From NCBI GenBank assembly GCA_030688205.1, contig JAUYIQ010000024.1, forward strand, positions 1 to 25,831: a DNA stretch of 25,831 bases. The letters are read 5' to 3'. Positions 14,384 through 21,864 of the stretch are shown here, one piece after another (position 1 is the first letter of the stretch; every line of letters starts with the position of its first letter). The notes beneath the pieces are model-generated. The model had not been told where the DNA came from and did not search any database. It saw only the letters and a program-made list of their open reading frames with translations. Source of the DNA: Candidatus Curtissbacteria bacterium. GTDB lineage: Bacteria; Patescibacteriota; Microgenomatia; Curtissbacterales; GWA2-41-24. A program made the position numbers and the translations under genes.

Positions 14384-15673
14384 ATGGGCAAAGAGGAGCA
14401 GGAAGTAGAAAATATTGAGCTGGCCTCGCTTACCGGTTCCGCCCCTGTAAAATTTCCGGCAGGTGTAATCTCCGTTTTTCCGGCACTCGTCCACAGGAAT
14501 TTCCAGTTTTATGTTTTTGGCCAAGTAATTTCACTTGTAGGTTTTTGGATACATCAAGTCGCGCTTGCCTGGCTGGTCTTTGAACTGACCAAATCGGCTT
14601 TTTGGGTTGGAACTGTTGCGGCAATCGGCTCTTTACCTTTTTTATTTTTCACCACTTTCGCAGGCGTCTTTATAGATAAGGTAAACAAACAAAAACTTTT
14701 AATCTGGACCCAGACAGCTGAAGCAATAATCGCTATAACTTTAGGAATTCTGGCGCTTAACAACGCAGCGACTCTAAAGCCGATCATCATTTTAATTTTT
14801 CTCCATGGGATAGTTGGCTCATTTGATCTGCCGGCAAGACTTACTTTTATCATTGAAATGGTTGGAAAACGCGATTTAGCTTCCGCAATACCGATCAACA
14901 ACGGCCTCTTTAACGCTGCCCGTTTTATTGGCCCCGGAATAGCAGGTCTAATTATTGCAACCCATGGTGTTGGCTGGCCGTTTATTATAAATGGTGTCAG
15001 TTACATTGCAGGTATTTGGGCGATACTCAACATAAAACCCGTTTATAAAAATCAGGCCGATGTTAACACTCATCCATATGAGTCACTAAAACAGGGGATT
15101 AAATTCTCCCTGTCTCATACTAAAATTTTGTACTTCACCTTGCTTGGTTTTTTTAGCGCTGTTTTTATTTGGCCGTTTCAGACTTTAATGCCTCTTGTTG
15201 CCCAAAATGTTTACGCAAGCGGAGCAACCGGATTCGGGTCCCTTCTGTCGGCAGCAGGTGCGGGAAGTCTTACAGGAGCATTTTTCACTTCCGCCAAAAG
15301 TCAAAACACAAACAAAATCATTTTTGTCACAAGAGGTTTTTTAGTTTCCTCAATAGCATTAATTCTCTTTTCATTTAATAGAAATTTTCTTTTTGCCCAC
15401 ATTCTTTTGTTTCTTGTAGGTTTTGGTCTTTTGATGTCTGTCTCAACTCTAAATACGCTTGTCCAGCTTAATTCGCCTGACAAAATGCGGGCAAGAGTGA
15501 TGGCATTTTACCTCACCATGTTTATCGGCATGATGCCCCTTGGCAGCCTGCTTTCCGGCATAATTGCCGAAAAAACATCCGCAATTACCACAATTGGTTA
15601 TGGAGGAGCCGCGATGTTAATTGTTTATGCGATTTTCTATCTTAAAGGAATTTTTACAAAATTATCCAAATGA
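14384..15673 (+). CDS. Major facilitator superfamily transporter (MFS_3/EntS-like)
   Basis: 429 residues, predicted inner-membrane protein with about 12 transmembrane helices. After a charged N-terminal tail of some 35 residues comes HRNFQFYVFGQVISLVG and then WLVFELTKSAFWVG, typical of the MFS_3 branch that includes EntS-like exporters. The cytoplasmic loop between helices 2 and 3 reads GVFIDKVNKQKLL, matching the family G...DR..RR pattern. A later motif NSPDKMRARVMAFY matches the loop between helices 8 and 9. Such proteins are often drug or siderophore exporters, but the substrate cannot be told from sequence. It has a leaderless-type promoter and is probably monocistronic. Confidence 0.87.
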   Translation: MGKEEQEVENIELASLTGSAPVKFPAGVISVFPALVHRNFQFYVFGQVISLVGFWIHQVALAWLVFELTKSAFWVGTVAAIGSLPFLFFTTFAGVFIDKVNKQKLLIWTQTAEAIIAITLGILALNNAATLKPIIILIFLHGIVGSFDLPARLTFIIEMVGKRDLASAIPINNGLFNAARFIGPGIAGLIIATHGVGWPFIINGVSYIAGIWAILNIKPVYKNQADVNTHPYESLKQGIKFSLSHTKILYFTLLGFFSAVFIWPFQTLMPLVAQNVYASGATGFGSLLSAAGAGSLTGAFFTSAKSQNTNKIIFVTRGFLVSSIALILFSFNRNFLFAHILLFLVGFGLLMSVSTLNTLVQLNSPDKMRARVMAFYLTMFIGMMPLGSLLSGIIAEKTSAITTIGYGGAAMLIVYAIFYLKGIFTKLSK

Positions 15674-15765
15674 TCTTTATTTTCGTAACTTTTTCCAAAA
15701 AACAAGAAGCCAAATGATACTTACTTTTAAGCTTTAGCACAACTTAATTATATAATCAATTTTTC

Positions 15766-15794
15766 TTGAACTAAACTCAGTCATCTGGTTTAAT
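15766..15794 (+). promoter_or_regulatory. Extended -10 promoter for ileS-rodA (leaderless)
   Basis: TTGAAC (15766-15771), a 17-nt spacer and TTTAAT (15789-15794) preceded by TGG, i.e. an extended -10. Only 9 nt separate the -10 from the ATG at 15804, so the mRNA should have a leader of 0-3 nt. An additional TATAAT at 15751-15756 has no credible -35. The 130-nt gap between the MFS gene and ileS holds nothing else recognisable. Confidence 0.7.
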
Positions 15795-15803
15795 GATCAG
15801 CGT

Positions 15804-18626
15804 ATGTCAAAAAATCAGAAATTTAAGCCGGTTGATCCGAAACAGGACTTTATAAAAATGGAAAAAGACCTGCTGGACTACTGGTACAAAAAAGGGATTG
15901 TCGAAAAATACTTAAAACGCAACAATCCGCCAGCCGGCGGATCAAAAAAGAAGTTTTCTTTTCTCGATGGCCCTATTACTGCCAACAACCCCATGGGTGT
16001 TCACCATGCCTGGGGCAGAACTTACAAAGATTTGTGGCAGCGTTTTTATAACATGCAGGGGTATTCACAAAGATTCCAGAACGGTTTTGACGAACAAGGT
16101 CTTTGGGTTGAAGTCGAAGTAGAAAAAGAACTTGGTTTTAAAAATAAAAAGGATATCGAAAAATACGGAATCGACAAATTCGTAGAAAAATGCAAAGAGC
16201 GCGTTAAAAAATATTCACAAATTCAAACAGAACAAAGTAAACGTCTTGGATATTTCATGGATTGGGACAATTCTTACCATACATCTTCAGAAGAAAATAA
16301 CTACGCCATTTGGAATTTCCTAAAAGTTTGTAACGAAAAAGGCTATTTATATAAGGGGAGGGATTCGGTTCCATGGTGCCCACGTTGCGGGACTGCCATC
16401 TCTCAGCACGAGATTTTAACCGAGGAGTATAAGGAGATCACTCATAAAGCGGTATTTGTGAAGTATCAAGTATCCCTTCGAGGCTCAGGGCAAGCAAGTA
16501 TCAAGTATCAAGACAAAACACATCTTCTGGTCTGGACTACAACCCCATGGACACTTCCTTCGAACGTCGCAATAGCAGTTAATCCGGATCTTTCATACGG
16601 AATTTATGAAATTGACGAAGAAAAATACATAATCCAAGTGACAAGAGCAAAAGCGATGGGAATTGAAACTAAACAACAAAAAACTTTAAGAGGGAAAGAA
16701 CTTATAGATATAAAATTCATCGGCAATTTTGACGAACTCCCGGCATTAAAAGGTGTAGAGCACAGGGTTATTGCGGCGAAAGATTTGGTAAACGAGGAGG
16801 AGGGGACAGGTCTTGTTCATATCGCACCAGGGGCAGGAGAAGAAGATTTTAAACTTGCCAAGGAAGAAAACCTTTCAGTTATTGAATCAATAGATGAAGG
16901 TGCAAATTACATCGAAGGATTTGGTGACTTAACCGGCCAAAGTGCCAAAAACTATCCCGATCTTATTATCGACAAGCTCAAGCAAAAAGGAGTCCTCTTT
17001 AAAGAGGAAGACTACAAGCATAGATATCCGACTTGCTGGCGTTGCAAAACCGAACTGGTTTGGAGGGTGGTAGATGAGTGGTATATAGCAATGGATAGAA
17101 AAGACCCTGACGACAAAAAGAGTCGTACCTTAAGACAGGAAATGGTTGATGTTGCCAAACAAATTAATTGGCTTCCGAAATTCGGTCTGGATAGGGAACT
17201 GGATTGGCTCAAAAATATGCACGATTGGCTGATTTCTAAAAAAAGATATTGGGGACTGACATTACCAATTTGGGAATGCCAAAATTGCAAAAACTTTGAA
17301 GTTATCGGCTCGATAGAAGAACTAAAGGAAAAAGCAGTAGAAGGTTGGGAAGAGTTTGAAGGACAGTCTCCCCATCGTCCCTGGGTCGACTCGGTAAAAA
17401 TCAACTGTAGTCAGTGTAAATCAGTATCCTCAAGAATTCCGGATGTTGGCAATCCATGGCTCGATGCAGGAATCGTGCCGTTTTCAACAATGTCGCAGGA
17501 ATGGTTTCCGGCCGATTTCATAACAGAATCATTTCCCGGACAATTCAAAAACTGGTTTTACAGTCTTATTGCCATGTCTACAGTTTTGAAAAACACAAAC
17601 CCCACAAAAACTGTTTTAGGATTCGCGACACTTCTTGATGAAAAAGGCGAAGAGATGCACAAAAGCAAGGGTAATGCTATCGAGTTTAACGAAGCGGCAG
17701 ATAAAATCGGCGTCGACGTCATGCGCTGGATGTATGCAGTTCAGAATCCTACAAACAATCTGCTTTTCGGTTACCACAAAGCAGATGAAGTAAGACGCCG
17801 CTTCTACCTTATTCTATGGAACGTTTATTCGTTTTTTGTAACCTATGCAAATTTAAACAATTGGACTCCGACTCCCAAAAAACCCATAAATATCTTGGAC
17901 CGGTGGCTTATTTCCAGATTCAATAGTTTAAACAAAAATGTTACACAATATCTGTCAAAATACAATTCCAGCTCGGCAAGCGCTTCTATCGAAGATTTTA
18001 TAATTAACGATCTTTCTACATGGTACATACGGAGAAGTAGAGATAGGGTAGAGGAAGCCCTGCCTACACTTTATGAAACACTGGTTAATCTGTCGAAAAT
18101 AATTTCACCTTTTATGCCTTTTATTTCAGAAGAAATGTACACAAATTTGACAGGCGAAGAATCCGTAAATCTTTCAGACTTCCCTATCCCCGACCAAAAA
18201 CTTATAGACGAGTACCTCGAACGTGAGATGCTGCGGTTAAGTCAAATAGTAGAAAAAGGACATAGTCTGAGAAAAGAGTCACAAATTAAAGTCCGCCAAC
18301 CGCTTCCCCGGTTAGAATACGCAGGGGATGAATTATCAGGTGAACTAGAACAAGTATTGGCCCAGGAGTTGAACGTAAAAGAAGTAAAAAAAGGTAAATC
18401 TACAAAACTTGATACAACAATTACCCCGCAGCTAAAAGCGGAAGGTGAGGCAAGAGACATTATTCGCCAGATTCAACAAGCTCGCAAGGAGGAAAATTGC
18501 CGACTAGATCAGAAAATAGACGTAGAATTACCAAGTTGGCCAAAAGAATTTGAAAATCAGATTAAAAAAGAAACTTTATCCCAAAATCTCAAAGTAGCGA
18601 AAACCTTGTCTGTTAAAAAGCTTTAA
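15804..18626 (+). CDS. ileS: Isoleucyl-tRNA synthetase (class I, divergent signature motifs)
   Basis: Charges tRNA-Ile. 940 residues, the usual IleRS size. Rossmann start LDGPITANNP, then GVHHAWG at the position of HIGH (about residues 65-71) and MHKSKGN at the position of KMSKS (about 618-624), so both signatures are non-standard. The CP1 editing domain is marked by VWTTTPWTLPSNVA. Cys pairs (CPRC, CWRC, CQNC, CSQC) suggest zinc knuckles. The anticodon-binding region shows LDRWLISRFN and DLSTWYIRRSRDRV, typical of IleRS. Two insertions look repeat-derived: NNPPAGGS near residues 40-47 and residues 220-237 just before the editing motif. Start ATG at 15804 fits the promoter; rodA begins directly after its stop. 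Confidence 0.92.
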   Translation: MSKNQKFKPVDPKQDFIKMEKDLLDYWYKKGIVEKYLKRNNPPAGGSKKKFSFLDGPITANNPMGVHHAWGRTYKDLWQRFYNMQGYSQRFQNGFDEQGLWVEVEVEKELGFKNKKDIEKYGIDKFVEKCKERVKKYSQIQTEQSKRLGYFMDWDNSYHTSSEENNYAIWNFLKVCNEKGYLYKGRDSVPWCPRCGTAISQHEILTEEYKEITHKAVFVKYQVSLRGSGQASIKYQDKTHLLVWTTTPWTLPSNVAIAVNPDLSYGIYEIDEEKYIIQVTRAKAMGIETKQQKTLRGKELIDIKFIGNFDELPALKGVEHRVIAAKDLVNEEEGTGLVHIAPGAGEEDFKLAKEENLSVIESIDEGANYIEGFGDLTGQSAKNYPDLIIDKLKQKGVLFKEEDYKHRYPTCWRCKTELVWRVVDEWYIAMDRKDPDDKKSRTLRQEMVDVAKQINWLPKFGLDRELDWLKNMHDWLISKKRYWGLTLPIWECQNCKNFEVIGSIEELKEKAVEGWEEFEGQSPHRPWVDSVKINCSQCKSVSSRIPDVGNPWLDAGIVPFSTMSQEWFPADFITESFPGQFKNWFYSLIAMSTVLKNTNPTKTVLGFATLLDEKGEEMHKSKGNAIEFNEAADKIGVDVMRWMYAVQNPTNNLLFGYHKADEVRRRFYLILWNVYSFFVTYANLNNWTPTPKKPINILDRWLISRFNSLNKNVTQYLSKYNSSSASASIEDFIINDLSTWYIRRSRDRVEEALPTLYETLVNLSKIISPFMPFISEEMYTNLTGEESVNLSDFPIPDQKLIDEYLEREMLRLSQIVEKGHSLRKESQIKVRQPLPRLEYAGDELSGELEQVLAQELNVKEVKKGKSTKLDTTITPQLKAEGEARDIIRQIQQARKEENCRLDQKIDVELPSWPKEFENQIKKETLSQNLKVAKTLSVKKL
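15925..15942. repeat. GC-rich 18-bp palindromic element inside ileS
   Basis: ATCCGCC - AGCC - GGCGGAT: perfect 7-bp arms around a 4-nt centre. It encodes PPAGGS within a Lys-rich stretch between the first IleRS helix and the FSFLDGP motif, a place where family lengths vary. Local GC is far above the surrounding AT-rich coding sequence. It resembles the class of palindromic elements tolerated inside genes (as in Rickettsia), but only one copy is seen here. Confidence 0.6.
16461..16512. repeat. In-frame heptamer array (AAGTATC) with a 21-bp segment inserted, inside ileS
   Basis: Two copies of AAGTATC (16461-16474), a 21-bp segment rich in GC (16475-16495), two more copies (16496-16509) and a final AAG. 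The heptamer is the reverse complement (phase-shifted) of the CTTGATA array upstream of murA. The 21-bp segment, with the C before it, contains CCCTTCGAGGCTCAGGG, which has complementary CCCT/AGGG ends. The block encodes IleRS residues 220-237 and keeps the frame. Confidence 0.9.
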
Positions 18627-19670
18627 ATGGGAAAGACAATTGACGGTCTTCTAATTGCGCTCGCGGTTGCTCTGGGTGCAATTTCAACAACAGTTATCTT
18701 TGCAGCAAATAAAAGCCTTGCACTCAACCAATTTTTCTTTTGGATTTTTGGACTCTTTGCCATGTACATTGCAAGCCACATGTTTCATATTACCTGGCAA
18801 AAGTATTCACTTCTGCTCTACGTTATATCAATAACGGCACTTCTTTTTGTTTTTCTCTTCGGGGTGCAAGTCAGAGGCTCTGTCCGCTGGATAGACCTGG
18901 GTATATTTCGTTTTCAACCATCTGAAATTGCCAAAGTGGCAACTGTAGTGCTGCTTGCAAACTACTTTGTAAAAAGGAATGCAGCAAACCTGAATTCTCT
19001 AATTTTTAGTCTCTTATTAATCCTTCCAGCTTTTGCCATGATATTTCTGCAACCTGATTTCGGTAGCGCACTTGCAATATCGGCTATCTGGCTTGGTATA
19101 ACATTTGCAGCAGGAATTCAAAAAAAGCATATAGTGATTTTGACAATTGCCACGATCACTTTTTCATTTTTTGGGTATGAAATTCTTGCGCCCTATCAAA
19201 AAGCGCGAATTGCCACTTTTCTTAACCCGGGTGTTGATCCTCTTGGTTCAGGTTACAACATAATACAGTCAAAAATTGCAGCAGGATCTGGGCAGTTGCT
19301 GGGAAGAGGTCTGGGGTTGGGATCACAATCTCAACTCAACTTTTTACCCGAATCTGAAAGTGACTTTATCTTTGCCAGTATTGCCGAACAACTTGGCTTT
19401 CTTGGAGCAGGACTGGTGATTATTCTATCGGGTGCATATCTTGCAAGGCTGTCCACTTATCTGAAAAATGCCGAAAGATTCAACCAGCTGATAATTGCAG
19501 GGTCCCTTAGCCTGTTTTTATACCAGTTTACGGTTAATATTGGTATGAATATGGGAATTCTGCCTGTAACAGGTATAACCTTGCCATTTGTCTCATACGG
19601 CGGTTCTTCGCTAATATCAATGTTGCTTCTTCTAGGCATCATTTTCTCAACCAAGACCAAAAACTACTAG
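18627..19670 (+). CDS. rodA: SEDS-family peptidoglycan polymerase, RodA-like
   Basis: Second SEDS glycosyltransferase in the window; RodA-type enzymes build the lateral wall with a class B PBP. 347 residues, about ten transmembrane helices. Signatures: RWIDLGIFRFQPSEIAKV, QPDFGSALAI, FLNPGVDPLGSGYN, LPESESDFIFASIAEQLG with the conserved Asp, and the C-terminal NIGMNMGILPVTGITLP followed by SYGGSS. The NIGM..G..PVTG form is typical of RodA, and the gene lies outside the dcw cluster, so RodA is preferred over FtsW. The ATG abuts the ileS stop without a gap, so expression should depend on ileS transcription and translation. No PBP2 or MreB gene is nearby. Confidence 0.85.
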   Translation: MGKTIDGLLIALAVALGAISTTVIFAANKSLALNQFFFWIFGLFAMYIASHMFHITWQKYSLLLYVISITALLFVFLFGVQVRGSVRWIDLGIFRFQPSEIAKVATVVLLANYFVKRNAANLNSLIFSLLLILPAFAMIFLQPDFGSALAISAIWLGITFAAGIQKKHIVILTIATITFSFFGYEILAPYQKARIATFLNPGVDPLGSGYNIIQSKIAAGSGQLLGRGLGLGSQSQLNFLPESESDFIFASIAEQLGFLGAGLVIILSGAYLARLSTYLKNAERFNQLIIAGSLSLFLYQFTVNIGMNMGILPVTGITLPFVSYGGSSLISMLLLLGIIFSTKTKNY

Positions 19671-19674
19671 AAGC

Positions 19675-19704
19675 TTGCCACAAACAACTTGTGAATGTTA
19701 AAAT
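19675..19704 (+). promoter_or_regulatory. Extended -10 promoter for rplU (leaderless)
   Basis: TTGCCA (19675-19680), an 18-nt spacer and TAAAAT (19699-19704) with TGT before it. The -10 ends 7 nt before the ATG at 19712, so that ATG is expected at or next to the transcript's 5' end. An in-frame GTG at 19691 lies upstream of the -10 and cannot be the start of this transcript. Confidence 0.72.
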
Positions 19705-19711
19705 TTCCTGC

Positions 19712-20026
19712 ATGTCAATTTGGGCGGTCATCAGAACCGGCGGAAAACAGTATAAAGTCGAAGAAGGCAAAACAGTTGTCGTAGAAAAACTCGAGGGCGA
19801 AAAAGATGCAAAAATTACCTTCGATAACGTTCTTTTAATTGGCGGGGATAAAGTAGCGGTCGGTAACCCTTTGGTAAACAGCGCGAAAGTTACAGGCAAA
19901 ATCACAGAAACCTTCAAAGACAAAAAGGTGTTGGTTGTAAAATTCAAATCAAAATCACGTTATATGAGAACAAACGGCCACAGACAGACAAAAACTAAGG
20001 TCTTAATCGAAAAAATTACCAACTAA
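19712..20026 (+). CDS. rplU: 50S ribosomal protein L21 (bL21)
   Basis: Large-subunit protein that binds 23S rRNA. 104 residues from the ATG at 19712, the standard bL21 length. The start MSIWAVIRTGGKQYKV matches the conserved bL21 N-terminus (M.AVI.TGGKQYKV), and KSRYMRTNGHRQTKTKV near the end matches the family's RR..GHRQ.~T motif. An upstream in-frame GTG at 19691 would add seven residues but overlaps the promoter, so the ATG is chosen. The usual partner rpmA follows after 86 nt, but with a promoter of its own. Confidence 0.96.
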   Translation: MSIWAVIRTGGKQYKVEEGKTVVVEKLEGEKDAKITFDNVLLIGGDKVAVGNPLVNSAKVTGKITETFKDKKVLVVKFKSKSRYMRTNGHRQTKTKVLIEKITN

Positions 20027-20067
20027 TAACTGCATCAAAGTACTACTTAACTATAAAGAAAATATCC

Positions 20068-20097
20068 TTGACACTCTGTGAAAAGATAATGTAGAAT
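20068..20097 (+). promoter_or_regulatory. Promoter for rpmA-parB
   Basis: A consensus -35 TTGACA (20068-20073), an 18-nt spacer and TAGAAT (20092-20097). The predicted leader to the rpmA ATG at 20113 is about 9 nt and has no Shine-Dalgarno. The strongest -35 in the window, fitting a ribosomal protein gene. Confidence 0.75.
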
Positions 20098-20112
20098 TTC
20101 TCCGACACCAAG

Positions 20113-20364
20113 ATGGCTCATAAAAAAGGCGGCGGCGCTACAACTAAAAATAGAGATTCAGCCGGAAAAAGGCTTGGAGTAAAAGTTTACGAAGGTCAAC
20201 TGGCCAAACCGGGCAATATTATTGTGAGACAAAGAGGCACAAGGATATACCCGGGAACAGGTGTAATGTTAGGCCGCGACCACACAATTTTCGCAACCTC
20301 AGAAGGCTCTGTTAAGTTCCGACAGAAAAAAGGCTTGAAATTTGTAGACATATTATCAGCATAA
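20113..20364 (+). CDS. rpmA: 50S ribosomal protein L27 (bL27)
   Basis: Large-subunit protein whose N-terminal tail reaches the peptidyl-transferase centre. 83 residues. MAHKKGGGATTKNRDS matches the conserved N-terminus (AHKKG.GS..NGRDS), and no cleavable Firmicutes-type extension precedes it. Further matches: GKRLGVKVYEGQ, IIVRQRGT, PG..VMLGRDHTIFA. The gene that most often follows rpmA in bacteria, obg, is absent; parB starts 3 nt after the stop. Confidence 0.97.
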   Translation: MAHKKGGGATTKNRDSAGKRLGVKVYEGQLAKPGNIIVRQRGTRIYPGTGVMLGRDHTIFATSEGSVKFRQKKGLKFVDILSA

Positions 20365-20367
20365 AGC

Positions 20368-21198
20368 GTGGACGAAGGACAAATTTTCGAAATTGACATA
20401 GATATGCTTCAGCCTAATCCGCTGCAGCCCCGTGGACTTATTACCCCCGATTCTCTTATTGAATTAGTAGATTCAGTTCGCGAACACGGAGTATTGGAAC
20501 CTCTCGTTGTTGCCAAGACCCCTGCAGGTTATCAGATCATTGCCGGTGAGCGCAGATGGCGTGCCAGCAAAGTAGCTGGTATGGCCAAAGTCCCGGTCAT
20601 AATCAAGGAGACCACCGCTCAAGGTATGCTTGAGATGGCTATTATCGAAAATGTCCAGAGAATAGACCTTAACCCACTCGAACGTGCGCAGGCATTTAAA
20701 AGATTAATTGACGAATTCGGTCTTTCTACGGGTGAGATTGCAATCAAAGTAGGCAAAAGCGCCCCGTATGTTTCGAATACACTAAGATTATTAGTATTAC
20801 CTGATGCCCTTAAAGATGCAATCGCATCCGGTGCAACAACAGAAGGACATGCAAGAGCACTTGCTTCGCTTGAAGATCCCCACTTGATAGTGGAAGCATA
20901 CAAAGAAATTCTAAACAAGAATCTATCAGTCAGAGGGGCAGAAGAACTTGCAAGAAAAATGAAGGCTCGTGAGAACATTCCGCCAAAGCAGCAAAAAGAT
21001 GTACTTCGGTTGGAAAGTGAAGAGCTGGAAAGTTATCAGGATGATATTTCCCAAAAACTTACAAACGACAACGCAAAAGTTAAAGTAAAAGTCGGTCAGT
21101 CAAGAATAGAAGCTAAACTTTTGATTGTCGTCAAGGGTAACGTGGAATCAACATCAGCGGTCATTAAACGTGTTCGAGATTGCATAATAAACCTTTGA
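20368..21198 (+). CDS. parB: ParB/Spo0J-family chromosome partitioning protein
   Basis: DNA-binding CTPase clamp that loads on parS sites for chromosome segregation. 276 residues. The N-terminal domain shows PNPLQPRG, then the nucleotide-binding GERRWRASK and ENVQRIDLNPLERA; a helix-turn-helix follows (TGEIAIKVGKSAPYVSNTLRLL) and GATTEGHARAL. The acidic C-terminal third ends with a basic segment typical of the dimerisation region. The start is GTG at 20368, 3 nt after rpmA, with no Shine-Dalgarno, so coupling to rpmA is likely. No parA lies in the window and no obvious parS palindrome was noticed. Its 3' end overlaps the convergent lepB by 45 nt. Confidence 0.93.
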   Translation: MDEGQIFEIDIDMLQPNPLQPRGLITPDSLIELVDSVREHGVLEPLVVAKTPAGYQIIAGERRWRASKVAGMAKVPVIIKETTAQGMLEMAIIENVQRIDLNPLERAQAFKRLIDEFGLSTGEIAIKVGKSAPYVSNTLRLLVLPDALKDAIASGATTEGHARALASLEDPHLIVEAYKEILNKNLSVRGAEELARKMKARENIPPKQQKDVLRLESEELESYQDDISQKLTNDNAKVKVKVGQSRIEAKLLIVVKGNVESTSAVIKRVRDCIINL

Positions 21199-21732
21199 GA
21201 TTAATCTAACCCCTGCCGATTCAGTACTTTTCCACAAAGGCCAGTAAACAATCCAAGTTCTCCCCCGAATAGAATCTTTTTTTATCGACCCGAAGCTTCT
21301 GGAGTCGGAAGACGCATTTCTATTGTCACCTAAAACAAAATACTCTTCAGTGCCTAATGTAATTTCTTCCGTACCGCCTGTTAGCTGAGTTTCATAAGGT
21401 TCACGAAGTTTTTCACCGTTAATAAATACAGATCCATTCTCAATTCTTATTGCCTCACCAGGCAGGCCGATCACTCTTTTTATAAAATCAACATTTTTTG
21501 AATTTGGAGCTCTAAATACAATCACGTCACCTCGCTCTGGTTTATAAAGTCTATAAGTAACCTTTTCCGTTAACAGCAATTCGCCATCATAAAAGTTTGG
21601 CATCATCGATTCACCTTTAACTCTATGAGGTTGAATCAGAAAAACGTAGACAAATAAAAAGATGGCCAGAGATATAAGAATCGTTTGCAGAACTTCCCCG
21701 ATAATTGAGAAGATCGAGTGTTTAAGACCCAT
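21154..21732 (-). CDS. lepB: Signal peptidase I
   Basis: Membrane-bound serine protease that removes signal peptides from secreted proteins. 192 residues, typical of the short Gram-positive-like form. An N-terminal helix (about residues 12-33) precedes the catalytic box KGESMMPNF (Ser42). The general-base Lys is in DFIKRVIGLPGE (Lys85), preceded by the RGDVIVF motif, and LGDNRNASSDSRSFG is the conserved C-terminal box. It is divergent from tRNA-Val, with start sites about 45 bp apart, and its last 45 nt overlap the end of parB on the other strand. The neighbouring surface genes may include its clients. Confidence 0.95.
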   Translation of the reverse strand: MGLKHSIFSIIGEVLQTILISLAIFLFVYVFLIQPHRVKGESMMPNFYDGELLLTEKVTYRLYKPERGDVIVFRAPNSKNVDFIKRVIGLPGEAIRIENGSVFINGEKLREPYETQLTGGTEEITLGTEEYFVLGDNRNASSDSRSFGSIKKDSIRGRTWIVYWPLWKSTESAGVRLISKVYYAISNTFNDR

Positions 21733-21739
21733 GGGAATT

Positions 21740-21748
21740 ATTCTAACA
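21740..21748 (-). promoter_or_regulatory. Extended -10 promoter for lepB (leaderless)
   Basis: On the minus strand: TGT then TAGAAT, ending 7 nt before the lepB ATG. The -35 region is weak (TTTTAA at 17 nt). This site overlaps the -35 region of the opposing tRNA-Val promoter, so the two promoters may compete. Confidence 0.62.
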
Positions 21749-21760
21749 GAAAACTCACTA

Positions 21761-21769
21761 TGTTAAAAT
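21761..21769 (+). promoter_or_regulatory. Extended -10 promoter for tRNA-Val
   Basis: TGT followed by TAAAAT (21764-21769), ending 8 nt before the first base of the tRNA. The -35 region (TTCTAA, 21741-21746) is poor. The same TGTTAAAAT sequence occurs before rplU and before tRNA-Thr. Confidence 0.65.
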
Positions 21770-21777
21770 TGCCACAA

Positions 21778-21851
21778 GGATCCGTAGCTCAGTTGGTTAG
21801 AGCGTCACATTCACATTGTGAAAGTCACAGGTTCGAATCCTGTCGGGTCCA
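21778..21851 (+). tRNA. tRNA-Val, anticodon CAC
   Basis: A 74-nt cloverleaf. Acceptor GGATCCG pairs with CGGGTCC (one G-T wobble); D-stem GCTC/GAGC; anticodon stem TCACA/TGTGA with loop TTCACAT, anticodon CAC reading GTG codons; variable loop of 5; T-stem ACAGG/CCTGT with loop TTCGAAT; discriminator A. The 3' CCA is not fully encoded (ACC then G). It lies 13 nt upstream of the O-antigen ligase-like gene on the same strand. Confidence 0.95.
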
Positions 21852-21864
21852 CCGAGTTAAACAA

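Noticed and set aside
15748..15757. TATAAT at 15751 as the main ileS promoter
   Set aside because: No acceptable -35 at 16-18 nt and a worse match overall than the extended -10 at 15786-15794.
19691..19711. GTG start for rplU adding seven residues
   Set aside because: It overlaps the extended -10 element, and bL21 proteins start close to the AVIRTGGKQY motif.
21718..21864. N-terminal extension of the O-antigen ligase-like protein
   Set aside because: The open frame runs straight through the tRNA-Val gene; the first ATG after the tRNA (21865) gives a normal membrane-protein start.
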